Shown piece after piece: positions 52,024 to 63,799 of a DNA stretch of 64,000 nucleotides. The notes beneath the pieces were generated by a model. The model was given only the letters and a program-made list of their open reading frames with translations, ran no database searches and had not been told where the DNA came from. Within the stretch, counting starts at the first letter, position 1. The number at the start of each line of letters is the position of its first letter. The position numbers and the translations under genes were made by a program. The stretch comes from Oscheius onirici. Its lineage: Eukaryota; Nematoda; Chromadorea; Rhabditida; Rhabditidae. Location of the stretch: the NCBI GenBank assembly GCA_932521025.1, contig OW051472.1, forward strand, positions 8,990,001 to 9,054,000, written 5' to 3'.

Positions 52024-54905
52024 TAAAACTCATGATCGATGCCTCAAGGATTACTCCCTTCACATTTTACTTCAGAGCATCCACATCAAAGGTCTTTTAT
52101 TATATTTCCTCCTCAGGAAAGTTCCGTTCAGATTCCTCGATAATAAACCCAGCTTCATCACACGGACGAAACGTCGTTTCTGTTACATTCTAGATGGAAA
52201 TCCACGGCGATTAAAAAGTATTTTTCTACTCCTGCTCGCTATATGTGTAATCTTTTATTTGATGGTTAGTTTCTTTGTCACCTCCTTTCTAACTAGTTTT
52301 CCAGTTCTTCGTCTTTATAAATGATTCCGTTATCGAAGAGGCTCCAAACATTGTATTGCCCGACTCTTTAGTAGAAAAACGGTACGTAAATTTATCTTGT
52401 CTGTCTTGTAATGTAACAGCCACTCCCACTCGTGATACCATTTTTATTGCACATATCTCTTCTACACCCTCTTTCCGCCTTCTTTCAAATTCAAACTTCC
52501 CGCCCGTCCACATACCGTAATCCCCGCGCTCTTCGCTCCTTTTTGAATTCCGTTCTTGTTTTTATCAGTTAGTTTGTGTTGAGCTCTCCTCAACAGTTCT
52601 GTCTTTTTATTTATCATTTTTGTTGGACAACAAAGTCCCAAAGCGAAATAGAGTTTATTTGAAGAAAACCTTGTGTTTTTTCTAGTGATTTTGCTCTTGT
52701 TCTTGCCTTATCAGCAGAACGAGGCACTAAGTTGGTAGCTAGACGGCCCTAGCTTCTCCTAATTTGGAGGCCGATAAAAAGAATCCCACGAGCCTTAAAA
52801 AGCTCGTGAAATCATCCTCTTGACGTTTCACAGAACGATCACCAAAAGTCCGAAGGACATTCAAAAAGCCGGAAAGGCGACCAAATTTTCAACCTTTGAC
52901 ACAAGAAAAGTTGCGATGAGCTCTTTCCTTGGGATAATTCCACGTCAGTTTGTTGAAAAAAAAGCCATTTTCCGAGCCAAAACTGCCAAAAGCAGCCTAT
53001 CATCTATCTCGCTCATTCGTGTCGGAAAAGTGCCTAGAGCACCCTCGTTTACACATTTTCTCCAGATATACCTCTTTCCTTCCCAAAAACCTCAACTTAT
53101 TGCGTAGCAAGAAACAATGGATCCACTGGTCCAAGAAGAAACTACTCACGCCGGGGACGACAACGCCGTCATGGAAAACGTGAAGGAAGGCCAGAATGAC
53201 GACGATTTGGTCAGTACCTTCAAAGCCAATTTTGTCAAAGAAATGTCCAAAAAGCTCTCAGAATGGCTTGTGGTGTCTGAAAACGTAGCGGTATTCTAAT
53301 GTTCAACAAAAGCCATAATCGTTGATCATCGAGGCGCTGATCTACCGAAGGAGGGACATGTAAAAACTCCCACTCGTGATACCATTTTTATTGCACATAT
53401 CTCTTCTGCACCCTCTTTCCACCTTCTCTCAAATTCAAACTTCGCGCCCGGCCACATACCGTAATCCCCGCGCTCGTCTCCCCTTTTTGAATTCCGTTCT
53501 TGTTTTTATCAGTTATAGTTTGTGGTGAGCTCTCACGCCTCATCAACATCCTCAAACGCCTTCTCAACAGTTCTGTCTTTTTATTTATCGCTCATTTTTG
53601 TTCGACAACAAAGTCCCAAAGCGAAATAAAGTTTATTTACGGAAAACCTTGTGTTTTTCTAGTGATTTTGCTCTTGTTCTTGCCTTATCAGCAGAACGAG
53701 GCACTAAGGTGGTAGCTAGACGACCCTAGCTTCTCTTTATTATAAAACAGTCACATTTTAGGGTTGATTTCAAGCGAGTAACAATTGACAAAATATGCTC
53801 AGATAGTACAAACGTGTGTTACAGTGTTGTAGACGAAAAAATGGACAACAAGTAAGCTTTTTTCTTTGTCATCCCAAAAAAAAACATTGTAGTATCGTTG
53901 CGCGACATCTCTCCTTCGATAATGGCCTACCTGAAGAATATGACACGAATATTGTACTGATTCCACCTAACGGCGAAACATTCGACACGTCCGACACACG
54001 AATCTGGAACATTGATCACAAGAAAATCACTTCGCAATACGTAAGAGCTTTCTATTACGTATATTTCGACGATTTTCAGGTAGCTGGCATGTTCATCACA
54101 CCGTTCATGCTCTCTTTGCTCCCTACACTAGGCAAAGCGGAAAATAAATCAATGCTCGAAATTGGACTTGGTGGCGGAAGTCTCGATATGGCCATGCATA
54201 CCGCTCTGCCCGAGGTAAGGCTTATTTTTCTTTGGAGATGACACACAAACTTTCAGGTAAACATAACAGCAGTGGAACTAGATCCGGTTATTATCAAAAT
54301 AGCCGAAAAATGGTTTGGAGTAGTTAGCGATGACCGACACAGAATGATCGCTGCCGATGGCGTTCAATTTGTCATGGATATGAAAAACAGAAGTGAGACA
54401 TCCTTATTTATTAATAAAGAACATTTTAGAAGAAACTACCGACGTTATTGTCATAGACGCATGCGGCGGAGACGTCGATATAACTTGTCCGGCCGAAAGC
54501 TTTAGGAAGAAAGAAACCGTTGAAACTTTGTTGTCAATTCTCAACCCTTCAGGTAGTTACTTTGCAGCGAATGCTACCTATCTCTTTAGGTATTCTTATT
54601 GTAAATGTCCTCGCCCACGACGAAAAGGACGACAATCCTGTAAACGTTCAAAAAGCCATTTCCGCATATACTGGCGTCTTTCCAGCTTGTCTTCAGCTCA
54701 AAATGACCAATGAGGTACTTTCTTGTTCTTTTCCTCAAGTGGCCACGTCACATTACAGCTAAATGTGATTCTGGCTTGTCTCACTCAATCAATTGGTGAT
54801 GAAGAAGAACAGTTCAAATTCTACAGCAAACGTCTTCAAGCTGCCGTCTCCTCTTTCAAACTCGGCTACATTCTCGGCAACGTGTCCTTATCCAAGACGT
54901 TCTAA
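52024..54905 (+). CDS. Membrane-anchored METTL13 / spermidine-synthase-like protein
   Basis: Class I methyltransferase fold most like the C-terminal half of METTL13. The N-terminus is unresolved: a frame open from ~52024 leads to a membrane anchor (SIFLLLLAICVIFYLM) ending at 52264, then exons 52305-52381, 53825-53851, 53893-54040, 54080-54214, 54257-54392, 54430-54552, 54590-54714 and 54759-54905. The fold shows MLEIGLGGGSLDMAMH (SAM-type glycine loop), TAVELDPVIIKIAEKWFG (acidic end of strand 2), ADGVQFVM, DVIVIDACGGD and GILIVNVLAHD. The 1,443-base intron 52382-53824 contains an LTR-type element. Possible earlier exon from 51762 (MMESPLETD...). Whether it methylates or only binds is unknown. 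Confidence 0.72.
52412..53741 (+). mobile_element. TRIM-like element: two direct ~340-380-bp repeats
   Basis: Direct repeats at 52412-~52764 and 53359-~53741 begin TGTAA and share cactcgtgataccatttt, ccgtaatccccgcgctc and caacaaagtcccaaagcgaa; copy 1 has a ~30-base internal loss. TGGAGGCCGATAA follows copy 1 at 52765, as a tRNA primer-binding site would. A purine tract gaaggaggga (53349-53358 region) directly precedes copy 2. The ~600-base interior has no gag or pol. Together this is the plan of a terminal-repeat retrotransposon in miniature. Target-site duplication could not be confirmed. Confidence 0.55.
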
Positions 54906-55147
54906 TTTCGGGTTGATTGCACAATTCTCCGGTATCGCAGCTAGTCCTTGCCGTTCTAGTCTACATATTTCTTATCAAAAGCGGGTATGTATTGTACACA
55001 TTTTCACCAACTGTAATAGTAAATTTTTATGCAAAGCAAATGAAAGACGATATGAATGACATGAAATGCACCACTAGAATTGCCATGGAGGTGGTCAGCC
55101 CCTTTTAGATCGTAGTACCCGTCAGATTTGCGTGGCTTTGTCACATT

Positions 55148-58100
55148 TCAGTTCAAAACTGGCTCACAGTAGTCGATCACATGAGAAATCTGCTCGCAAG
55201 TTACCTAAATCAATCATTTCCTTTTGATTCTTTCAGTCTACCTGTGGATAGATGGTTCTGATATAGGCACAGTTTTTCTTGGCAAATTCTCCCGGCTTTT
55301 TGATTCCAAATGATTTCGTCGTGTTTTTGATTGATAGACACAGATTGTCCAGCTGTTGTTTAGACATTCCAGTCGGCTGATTTCCCTAAACGTCAAAAAA
55401 AAAATTCTACCATTTGTCCTGAAAATGCGCGGGACATGAGATTCGTAACAGAAGGGTGAGCAAAACGGTTGTAAATAATGAAAATTTACAGCAACAGGTT
55501 GAGGAAGTTGTCCTTGTGGAATCGGGGCAATCTTCTGAAATTCTCCGTTCTTGAAAACCAACAAAAAGGCTCACCAATGGCTGCATTGAAGAGACGATCG
55601 GCTGTGAAGGCGGTGGTGGTGGAGGAGGAGGAGCAGCTGGGATAACTCCCAAAAAGCCAGAAGAAGCATCAGTCGGCGGGCTCTGATTGTGAGTTCTTTA
55701 ATTTCAATTAGTTTTTTTCGTCTAGTCTCGTTGCTCACTTGTACCACTCCCTGTACCATTCATCGTAATAAGCCTTCAGATACTCTTCCACTGAACCGGG
55801 CTGACCGATTGGCTGAACTTGTTGCTGAATGGGTTGAACAAATTGCTGTGGTTGCGGCTGGATTGGCTGAATGACCAAAGCTGGAAGAGGAGCAGGACCA
55901 ATAATTGGGCGAATCGCCAGTGGAGAGATGGTCGGATTCGGAGACTGAAACTATTTTTTGAGCTTTTTCATATCGAAAACTATCTTTCCAAACTTTCTCA
56001 TGTTCCGCACAGTTCTAGATCAGATCAAGGGCTATAACTTTTCAGAACATCGAAAAGCCCGAAAATTTCGCCTTTAACTCGAAAACATGCTTTTCAGAGA
56101 TGCCATTTTTCGCAATGGTAGCTTATAATAGAGGTTTAGGCACCTGTAAGTCAACCAGTGGGACAGATTCCGTCACTGGAGACGTGTCTACTTGAGGAAC
56201 AGTTACTGGTTCAACAGCAACGGTAGTAGTCGGTTCAACTGTGGTCGGGGCACTGGTTGTCGTGATGAGTCTCTTTCTATAGGTCGGAATCTTTCGTCGT
56301 CTGTGCATCTTGTTCTTTTCCTCACTGATCTCTTCTTTTTCCTTATCCTGAACAAAATGAGAGTTTTCGGAAAGAACATCTGACTTACTGTGATCTCAGA
56401 CGGGGGTGGTTTCTCAGCATCTCCTACCTTCTTGGTTCCTTGTTGAGCCGTTCGAATACCGTGTACTCTTGACTTTTTCACCTTCTCCACCTATGTTATT
56501 CAATCGTTTTCAAGACAAAAGCAATAACCTCAATCTCGATGTCATCTTCGTCCCCGACATGTTTCTCAATACTCCTCAACTGTTCTTCCAGACGCTCCTT
56601 CTCCCGTAGAAGTTTCTCCTTATACCGCTGAGGAGAGTACACACTCAGTTCCTAAATCTCTTTCATTTTCTCCTTTCATTCATTAACCTCATCATCTTGT
56701 TCCTCCTTCTTTCTTCGTTCTCTATCCATCTTCAGTCGTTCCAATCGGGCTCGTTTTCTCTCCTGTCTGGCTGCCTCTTTCTGTTTTCTCTTTTCCTCTC
56801 TTCGTTCAGCATCTTCTTTTTCTCGCCTTGCCTTCTCTTCCTCCAACTTTTTCCTCGCCTCTTCCAACGCCTTCTTCTCTTCTTCGACTTGTCGTCTCTC
56901 TTCCTCAATTTTCTTTCTTTGTTCTTCCAAAACTTCTGCTTCTCGTCTTCTCTCTTCTAATTCCTTCTCAAGAGTCAAGTTTTCTTCCTCCTCCTTCGTC
57001 TTTTTCTCCTCCAACTCTTCTTGTTTCCTTCTCTCTTCATCTTCGGCTCTCTGTTTCTGTTCTTTCTCCTCCCGCTCCTTCTTCATCATCTTCCGTCTAG
57101 CTTCCTTATCTTTCCGTCTTTCCTCTTCCTCCTCACGAATTTCCTTTGCAGCTTCTTCCTTCCTCTCCTGCTCCTTCTTCTCAATTTCAGCCTCTTGTTC
57201 AGCCAAAGTTGCTCCCAATCTTTTGGCTTCATCTTCCAGTTTCCTCAGCTCTTTCTCCTCTTTTCGTCTCTCCTGTTCCAAAGCCACTTCAACTTCTCGT
57301 CTTTTCAACTGGTCAATATCTCCTGAATGGATTTCCACCTGTTCTTCCAGGTGTCGCCTCAGTTCGATCTGCTTCTGTCTCAAATGTTCCTTTCTCTTTT
57401 CCTCATCCCGAATTCTTCGGTCTTCGGCAGCCATTTGTCTCTCCCGCAACGTTCTTTCATCTTGTCCTCTGTTCTCCTCTACCACCTTTTCTTCTCTGTC
57501 CTTTTCGCGTTCTTCATCTTGTCTCTTTTCTTCCTCAGCCATTTCCTTCTCCTTCTCCTGACGATCCTTTTCTCGCTCCAGCTGCTCCTTCTTCATCTCT
57601 TCCAGTTTCTTCTCTTCATCCTTCAGCAGTCTTTCCCTCTCCTCTTTCAATTTCTCCCTCTCTTTTCTCAATTCCTCTTTCTTCTTTCTCCGTTCCTCTC
57701 GTCTCTTCTTCCGTCTCTCCATCTTGGTCTCCTCGTCCACATCCTCCTCTTCAGCAGTTGTCGAAGCCGCTTCTGTTGTCGATTCTGGAAAATTCCAACT
57801 GAATAAAATGAACAGAACTTACCAGTCTCTGAATTCCAGTCACTGTTGCTGACAGGCACCTAAATAGTTGTATTGTTTAATTTGAACGAAAAGAAACTGA
57901 CATCGTCTCCCGGGAAAGAAGGTGCTGCCCCAGCTCCAAAGCCTCCTCCTCCACCAAAAGAAATGCCACTTGGAAAATCATTAGAACTTGGTGATGGAAG
58001 TAGTCCCGACTCTTCTACTGTTGCTAAAAACATACCATTATGTACCAAATATAGTAAGATACCTTCTGTAGTGCTTGGTTTTACAGTAACAGGAGCTGGA

Positions 58101-58692
58101 GCTGATGTAGTCGATCTCTTGGCCTTTGACTCCCAGACAGGATAGACTCGGGTCGGTATTTCTCTCTCAGTAGCTGTCTCTACGTCGGAATCGCGACTTT
58201 CTTCCTGTACCGTGTCTTCAATGGGTGGAGCTTCTCCGACGACCTCTCTCGTCTCGCCATCCATTGCAAAATCATCGAAACCGAGCGAAACTTGGCCGGT
58301 GAAATGATTCTTTGCCTGGAAAAATCCAGAATGTGGTGATAAATCCCATCATGCCGTTGTCCCCCATCTCTACGCAATAGAGTCCGCAAAGAAGTCGGGT
58401 TCTTCTCCGGTTTTTCGCGCCACTCTCGCCCCTTCTGGATATTATCTCGCTGCGGGAGTCTGACAACCTTTTCCCTCTTTTGACCTTCGAAAAAACCGAG
58501 TTGACAGATATGGGACGCTGCGATTTTCCAGAGATCGGAATCTACGAATAAGTCATCTTTTTGTGGAATCAGATAAGAGACACTGACTCTGGGTCAAGTT
58601 TTTATTAAATTCTCTCTCTCCCACTTCCGAGGCAAGATAAGACAAACCTGAGTCGTGACAACAAGCAGAAGGAAAAGTTTGAGCGCCAACAT
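55148..58692 (-). CDS. Secreted protein with very long charged helix
   Basis: Thirteen exons: 58692-58648, 58315-58063, 58023-57902, 57859-57823, 57784-56688, 56651-56529, 56490-56398, 56347-56144, 55944-55739, 55682-55575, 55534-55490, 55385-55242 and 55204-55148. Signal peptide MLALKLFLLLVVTT. A Thr/Pro/Gly-rich acidic region follows, then ~350 residues almost entirely Glu, Lys, Arg, Gln and Leu (from ~57735 to 56690), predicted to be a single alpha helix or coiled coil. Later parts are Thr/Val/Pro-rich, then Pro/Gln-rich (GPAPLPALVIQPIQPQPQQ), then poly-Pro, and finally a four-Cys tail (NLCLSIK, KNCAYIR, VTCEQISHVIDYCEPVLN). No family recognised. An extracellular or lumenal structural role is inferred only from composition. 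Confidence 0.7.
55975..56095. repeat. Hairpin repeat (family H), diverged copy
   Basis: catgttccgcacagttctag and ctataacttttcagaacatc around a short loop, with gaaaagcccgaaaatttcgc outside. In an intron of the charged-helix protein gene. Confidence 0.55.
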
Positions 58693-59485
58693 GGCGCCAG
58701 GAACGCAGCTGCTACTGAAAACCGTGATGCTTACTGTTCGGTAAGAAAGCTGGAAGGAAGAGATGATGTAATCAATCAACTAGCGGCTATTTGCCGGGAG
58801 CCCTAGGAACCAGTCGCCGCCTCGGATTATATCTTCCGGAGGTCATGACTTGTAACAAGCTGGATGGAACAGAGACGACTAATGAGGTTCATCGAGCGAA
58901 TGAAAAGGGAAAGGTCGCGAGAAGATGATGTTAATGGAAATTCATAAATGGGTTCGTGGGGATGAAGAAAGAATGGCTGCCGACTGATAGAGGAACAACA
59001 TGGACGAGTGTTGCGTGCAGTCCACGGCCAGAACCCGTCGGCGGCTTCATTTCGATATCCGAGATCTTCTCCGAACGCCGGTCTCGCTCTCGCTGTTACG
59101 AAGCCCTTGCTATGCTAACGGCAGAGATTGGCACCAAACGAGAATTGTCTGTGAGAGAGTGTCAGTTCAAAAAGACTGTTATTGAAACAACGAATTGCAA
59201 TTAGAGATGGAAAAGAATGTGTGTGTCTTAATGAGCACGGTCGATCTCTGGGAGAGGAAAGCGATTCGCGAACTGGGACCCGAGCGTACAAAAACAGAGA
59301 GAGACACGCCTCACAGAGGACTCTTTACTTTCTCAGAATCTGTAGACCTGTCTTGAATATCTTGCAGATTGCGAGTCCCATACTGCCGTTGAACCCGGCA
59401 GTCCGCGTATCTCTCCCATCGAAGTTGTCCTCAGTCTTGGAATCGGATCACTAAATTAAGTTCAGCTTATTTCCCTCAAAACTTA
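58693..59485. other. Intergenic, no gene recognised
   Basis: Upstream of the charged-helix protein gene and downstream of the membrane protein gene; no coding signal. Confidence 0.5.
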
Positions 59486-60410
59486 CTAGGGAGGAAAATC
59501 GAGTTCTGGATTGATTCCGATTGTGGTACCGTAGTGACTGCTCACGTCCTCAACCTTTGGCTGGTAGAGTTTTCGTACTTTGTCGTAACAGAGACCGGCT
59601 GTGACAATCATTATCAGAGAAGTCAGAGCTCCGTCGGCGGCCATGGCTATGCACGCGTATCGGGCTACTGAAATAAGTAGGCTGAGAAATTTTGAATAGA
59701 TTTTATACCATCTTTTGCATTGGAACTGTTCTTTGTGTAAACACTGAGCCATCGGTTGACCTGACTTCCGGTGAAGATTTCAACGAAAAAGAAAACTGTC
59801 CAGCCCAGAATTCCAATTGTTGCAAGAATCTGTACACGTTGTAGTAAATTTACCCAGACTTACATGAAGGAGAATACAAATGAGTGAGATCAATTTCTCC
59901 TCTCGGTGTAAAGCAAATAGAAGGGGAATACAATAGAGACCTGAACATTTATCAGGCGCATTTTCACGGTTTTATGAGCAGATTGGCTGACAAGGAGGGC
60001 TTCTACGCTTGTTAGTCAGCACTTTGGGTGTGGCTCTTTCCTGTTTTAAGGGAAAAATGTCCAGCGGGTTGTTGGAGCTCTCTGGGAAAAAAGTGGACTT
60101 ACCAGTGGCTATGAGGGCAAAGGCCCACCATAATTGAGCAGCAACAAAAAGAGAATAGAATATAACGTAGGCTAAGAAATTTAAAATTACTCCACTGGTC
60201 GTGTAATTCTGAAAGAAGTTTTGTGGTCACGAAGAGGAAACGGACCAATACAAAAGTGGCCATTGCGTAGACAGACGGCGGTACGCGATGTGCAGCTTGT
60301 TTCCAGCAGAATTGGCCGATAAGCACGGAGGTGACACATTCATTCTGATAACGGATACCTGAGGGTCGGCCCTCTGAGGCAAATATTTTTGAGGTCAGAC
60401 AGCTGTACAT
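59486..60410 (-). CDS. Small multipass membrane protein, 216 aa
   Basis: Five exons, 60410-60246, 60208-60103, 59940-59864, 59829-59709 and 59667-59486, joined in frame. About four hydrophobic segments are visible: VYAMATFVL...LNFLAYVIFYSLFVAAQL, LYCIPLLFALH, ILATIGILGWTVFFFVEIF and ALTSLIMIVTAGLCY, with a cytoplasmic-looking tail ending NPELDFPP. It resembles nematode four-span proteins in layout, but I cannot assign a family. Confidence 0.65.
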
Positions 60411-61024
60411 TTACTGGCCACCGTTACTATTGGGTAAAAAACATTTGTGGCCCTTTCATACACCTTCTCCGTTGGTTTAACGAAGAAAAAACTCAGTAAA
60501 TGACGGAAGCAATTGGTTCATTCAGATAATGAGGATCGCAGATACCAACTTCTGCTGGAAACTGGCAACTTAAATAGAAATTTTACTATTTTTGTTTGGT
60601 TTTTATTCTAATCTAGTAGCACCAAAAAAACCGATTGTTTTCCTGTTTTTTTTGTGAAACCCTTGTTTCCCCCTTCAATCCAACTGAAATAATATGGCTG
60701 TTCGTATTCGCGCCCCATTGAAACGCTGCGCACCAACTGCACTACCGTATCACCACATGATTTCAACCGCGTTCTCTTTCTATTTCCTAAAAATTTCACC
60801 TTTCTCCCTCACTTTTTCGTTCTGTTCCAGTTTATTCCTCGTTGTTTTTACTGTTTTTCACTTCAAATATTGCCTCTCATCCACAATAATGCAAAAAATT
60901 GAATTTGTACTGCTTTTGATAATTACAAATGCGAATACCTTTTTCCTCTTAACATTTTTGTTCCCGTTCTTACTATTTATTTTCAGGGTCAATCTTTAAA
61001 AAGGTAAATCCTTACGCCACCAAG
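60411..61024. other. Upstream region of the ribosomal P0 gene
   Basis: T-rich, especially 60770-60990, with an acceptor ttattttcag ending at 60986, 38 bases before the P0 ATG, likely for trans-splicing or a leader intron. A divergent promoter for the minus-strand membrane protein must also lie here. Confidence 0.5.
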
Positions 61025-62121
61025 ATGGTTAGGGAAGATAGATCCACGTGGAAGGCCAACTATTTCCTGAAGCTTATCGAGCTGTTTGATGAGTACCCCA
61101 AGTGCTTCATCGTCGGTGTCGACAATGTTGGATCCAAGCAGATGCAAGAGATCCGCTCTGCCATGCGCGGTATGATTTGATATTTTGTTAATGATATCCG
61201 ATTTTAGGCCATGCCGTTATTCTGATGGGTAAGAACACGATGATCCGTAAAGCCATTCGCGGACATCTTGCCAAAAACCCCAATCTCGAGAAGGTCCTTC
61301 CTCACATCGTCCAGAACGTTGGATTCGTCTTCACCAAGGAGGATCTGTCGGACGTCCGTGATAAGCTGTTGGAGAACAAGCGCGTACGATTTTTATTTTG
61401 CCATTTATATAAGTCTTTTAGGGAGCCCCCGCCAAGGCCGGAGCTATTGCTCCCTGTGATGTCAAGATCCCCGCTCAGAACACCGGAATGGGACCCGAAA
61501 AGACTTCCTTCTTCCAAGCTCTCCAGATCCCCACCAAGATCGCCAGGGGTACCATCGAAATCTTGAACGAGGTTCATCTCATCAAGGTTGGAGACAAGGT
61601 CGGAGCCTCGGAGGCTGCTCTTCTCAACATGCTGGGTATCACTCCCTTCTCGTACGGATTGGTCGTTCTCCAGGTCTACGACAACGGAACTCTTTACTCT
61701 CCTGAGGTACATTACACCGCTCAAATATATATTGCCACTTTTTAGGTTCTCGACATGACCACCGAAGAGCTCCGCAAGAGATTCATGGCTGGAGTCCGCA
61801 ACGTTGCCTCCGTCTCGCTCGCCATCAAGTACCCGACTCTGGCTTCCGTCGCTCACTCTCTGGCTACCGGAGTGCAGAACATGCTCGGTGTCGCTGCTGC
61901 TACCGATGTCACCTTCAAGCAGGCCGAGAAGCTCAAGGAGTACCTCGCCAATCCTTCTGCTTTCGCTGCTGCTGCTCCAGTTGCCGCCGCCGCCGCTGCC
62001 CCAGTTGCTCAGGCCGCCCCTGCCAAGGAAGAAGCTAAGGAGGAATCTGATGAGGACATGGGTAAGCTAGTTTTCTCTATTTTCTAATACGCGAATTTCA
62101 GGCTTCGGTCTATTCGACTAA
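61025..62121 (+). CDS. rla-0: 60S acidic ribosomal protein P0
   Basis: Large-subunit stalk base that carries the P1/P2 dimers. Exons: 61025-61169, 61208-61383, 61422-61706, 61746-62061 and 62102-62121. Family marks: [49 protein letters not shown] and the Ala-rich hinge ending [13 protein letters not shown], the conserved stalk C-terminus that contacts elongation factors. The last exon encodes only the final residues. AATAAA follows at 62171. Confidence 0.98.
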
Positions 62122-62260
62122 GCAACTGCAGATGATCGTCAAGGACGTTTTTGTTATTTCTCTTCATGGGAATAAAATTGTTATCCATTTAGTTCCCGTT
62201 GTCTCTTTGGTGCTATCCACTAATTACCTTTTTATCGTGCTATCACTGGCCTAAATGTGG

Positions 62261-62267
62261 TTTTCAG
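62261..62267 (+). promoter_or_regulatory. Probable trans-splice acceptor for TCTP
   Basis: ttttcag 22 bases before the TCTP ATG, in the 168-base gap after P0, with no donor of its own nearby. Confidence 0.6.
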
Positions 62268-62289
62268 TGACTGGTCACAACGAAGCGCA

Positions 62290-63177
62290 ATGCTGATCTT
62301 CAAGGATGCCTTCACTGGTGGGTGCTAGGTGTTTTCTGTCCGTGTTTCACGCTCCTTAAGATGGTCCTTGTAGTGTGTTTCCGACTGCGTGATGAGCTCG
62401 TTTCTCCACGTTTTGTGTAGGGACTACGTTTGTCTGTCTGGCGGTTCACTCTAAATCTGGGTTCATTGAATCACGCGTGATAGAGCATCTTGATTGTCCT
62501 AATAGTTTTCACTGCGCTTTTGAGCTTTGTTGAATATGTCCAATCGTTCATTTATAGATGACGAGCTTTCGTCCGACTCGTTCCCCATGAAGCTCGTCGA
62601 CAATCTCATTTTTGAGTTCAAGGGAAAGCACGTCGTCCGCAAGGAGGGAGACATCGTTCTCGCTGGATCCAACCCCTCGGCTGAGGGAGAAGATGGAGAG
62701 GAGGGCTCTGATGAGCATGTTGAGCGTGGTATCGATATCGTTCTTAACCACAAGCTTGTTGTTAGTTTTACTCCATTGTTCTTTTTTATTATTTTCGAGG
62801 ATAGACTAAATCTCCCTTTTCAGGAGATGAACTGTTATGAAGATCCTTCCATGTTCAAAAGTTACATCAAGGGATTCATGAAGAAGGTCATTGAATACAT
62901 GGAGAAGAACGGCAAGTCGAAGGAGGAGGTCGACGAGTTCAAGAAGAAGATCCAGGCTTTCGTCGTTGCCCTTCTGGACAAGGAGCGTTTTAAGACTCTT
63001 CAGTTCTTCATTGGTAAAATTGTTCCTGACCCGTTTTCAACATATTCCTTAGGTGAGCGTGCCGCCGAAGGAGCTGAGGGAGGACAAGTTGCCATCATCG
63101 AATACCGCGATGTTAACGGCGAGGAGGTCCCAACTCTTCTTCTCATCAAGGAGGCTATCATTCAAGAGAAGAACTAA
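62290..63177 (+). CDS. tct-1: Translationally controlled tumour protein homolog (TCTP)
   Basis: Conserved abundant cytosolic protein tied to growth and translation. Four exons: 62290-62317 (MLIFKDAFT plus one base), 62558-62760, 62824-63013 and 63053-63177. Marks: DELSSDSFPMKLVDN, GIDIVLNHKLVEMNCYED, FKSYIKGFMKKVIEYME and GERAAEGAEGGQVAIIEYRD. The first exon is tiny, so an ORF search alone misses the true start. It is the second of three closely spaced plus-strand genes. Confidence 0.97.
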
Positions 63178-63310
63178 CTTGAACAAGTGATAAAATGCAT
63201 CTGATTCCGTGAATTACATCCTTGAAAATTTGTTCCATCGCTGTTCGATTCTAAAGGGTAGAACCCATACTCTCTGATTCATTCTGTCATTGTTTTGCTA
63301 ACTTTGTTTG

Positions 63311-63313
63311 CAG
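63311..63313 (+). promoter_or_regulatory. Probable trans-splice acceptor for L37A
   Basis: tttgtttgcag ends at 63313, eight bases before the L37A ATG, in a 144-base gap after the TCTP stop. Confidence 0.6.
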
Positions 63314-63321
63314 GGTGTACA

Positions 63322-63639
63322 ATGGCCAAGCGCACCAAGAAGGTCGGAATCGTTGGAAAGTACGGAACCCGATATGGAGCTTCCCTCCGTAAGATGGTCA
63401 AGAAGATGGAGGTCACTCAACACTCCCGCTATACCTGCGTCTTCTGCGGTAAGGAGGCCATGAAGCGCAAGGCCGTCGGTATCTGGAACTGCTCCAAGTG
63501 CCACAAGGTTAGCATACTTTGTTTATGTCAAGTAACTAGTGCTTTCTAGACCGTTGCTGGAGGAGCTTACGTCTACGGAACCGTCACTGCCGCCACCGTC
63601 CGATCTACAGTCCGTCGTCTTCGTGACCTCAAGGAGTAA
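63322..63639 (+). CDS. 60S ribosomal protein L37A (eL43)
   Basis: Two exons, 63322-63507 and 63550-63639; 91 aa. [19 protein letters not shown] opens the protein and the zinc ribbon is [20 protein letters not shown] with the next Cys in KCHK. The C-terminus ends [17 protein letters not shown] lies at 63670-63675. Confidence 0.98.
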
Positions 63640-63799
63640 TGTCCTCCACTGTTATTGTTATACAGTTACAATAAATCGTGACTGAATACATGACATGTTC
63701 TGGTTCATCGGTCTATTCCGTTGATCGAATGCGGTTGTCCAGTTATCGATCGGGGGTATTAGCGTCCTCTTGTTTGGCCGTACAGTCGTCAGTTGAGCC

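Noticed and set aside
52820-53299. Open frames between the two LTR-like repeats as a gag-like gene
   Set aside because: Two short unconnected frames (95 and 60 residues) without zinc-knuckle, protease or capsid features.
57146-57806. Long plus-strand frames rich in Leu, Ser and Phe over 56697-57806
   Set aside because: They are the complement of the Glu/Lys/Arg-rich helix exon on the minus strand; GAG and AAG codons read backwards as CTC and CTT. No splice or start context supports them.
60694-60760. Possible tRNA upstream of P0
   Set aside because: A partial A-box-like string (gtgcagttggtgcgc on the minus strand) has no matching B-box or cloverleaf.
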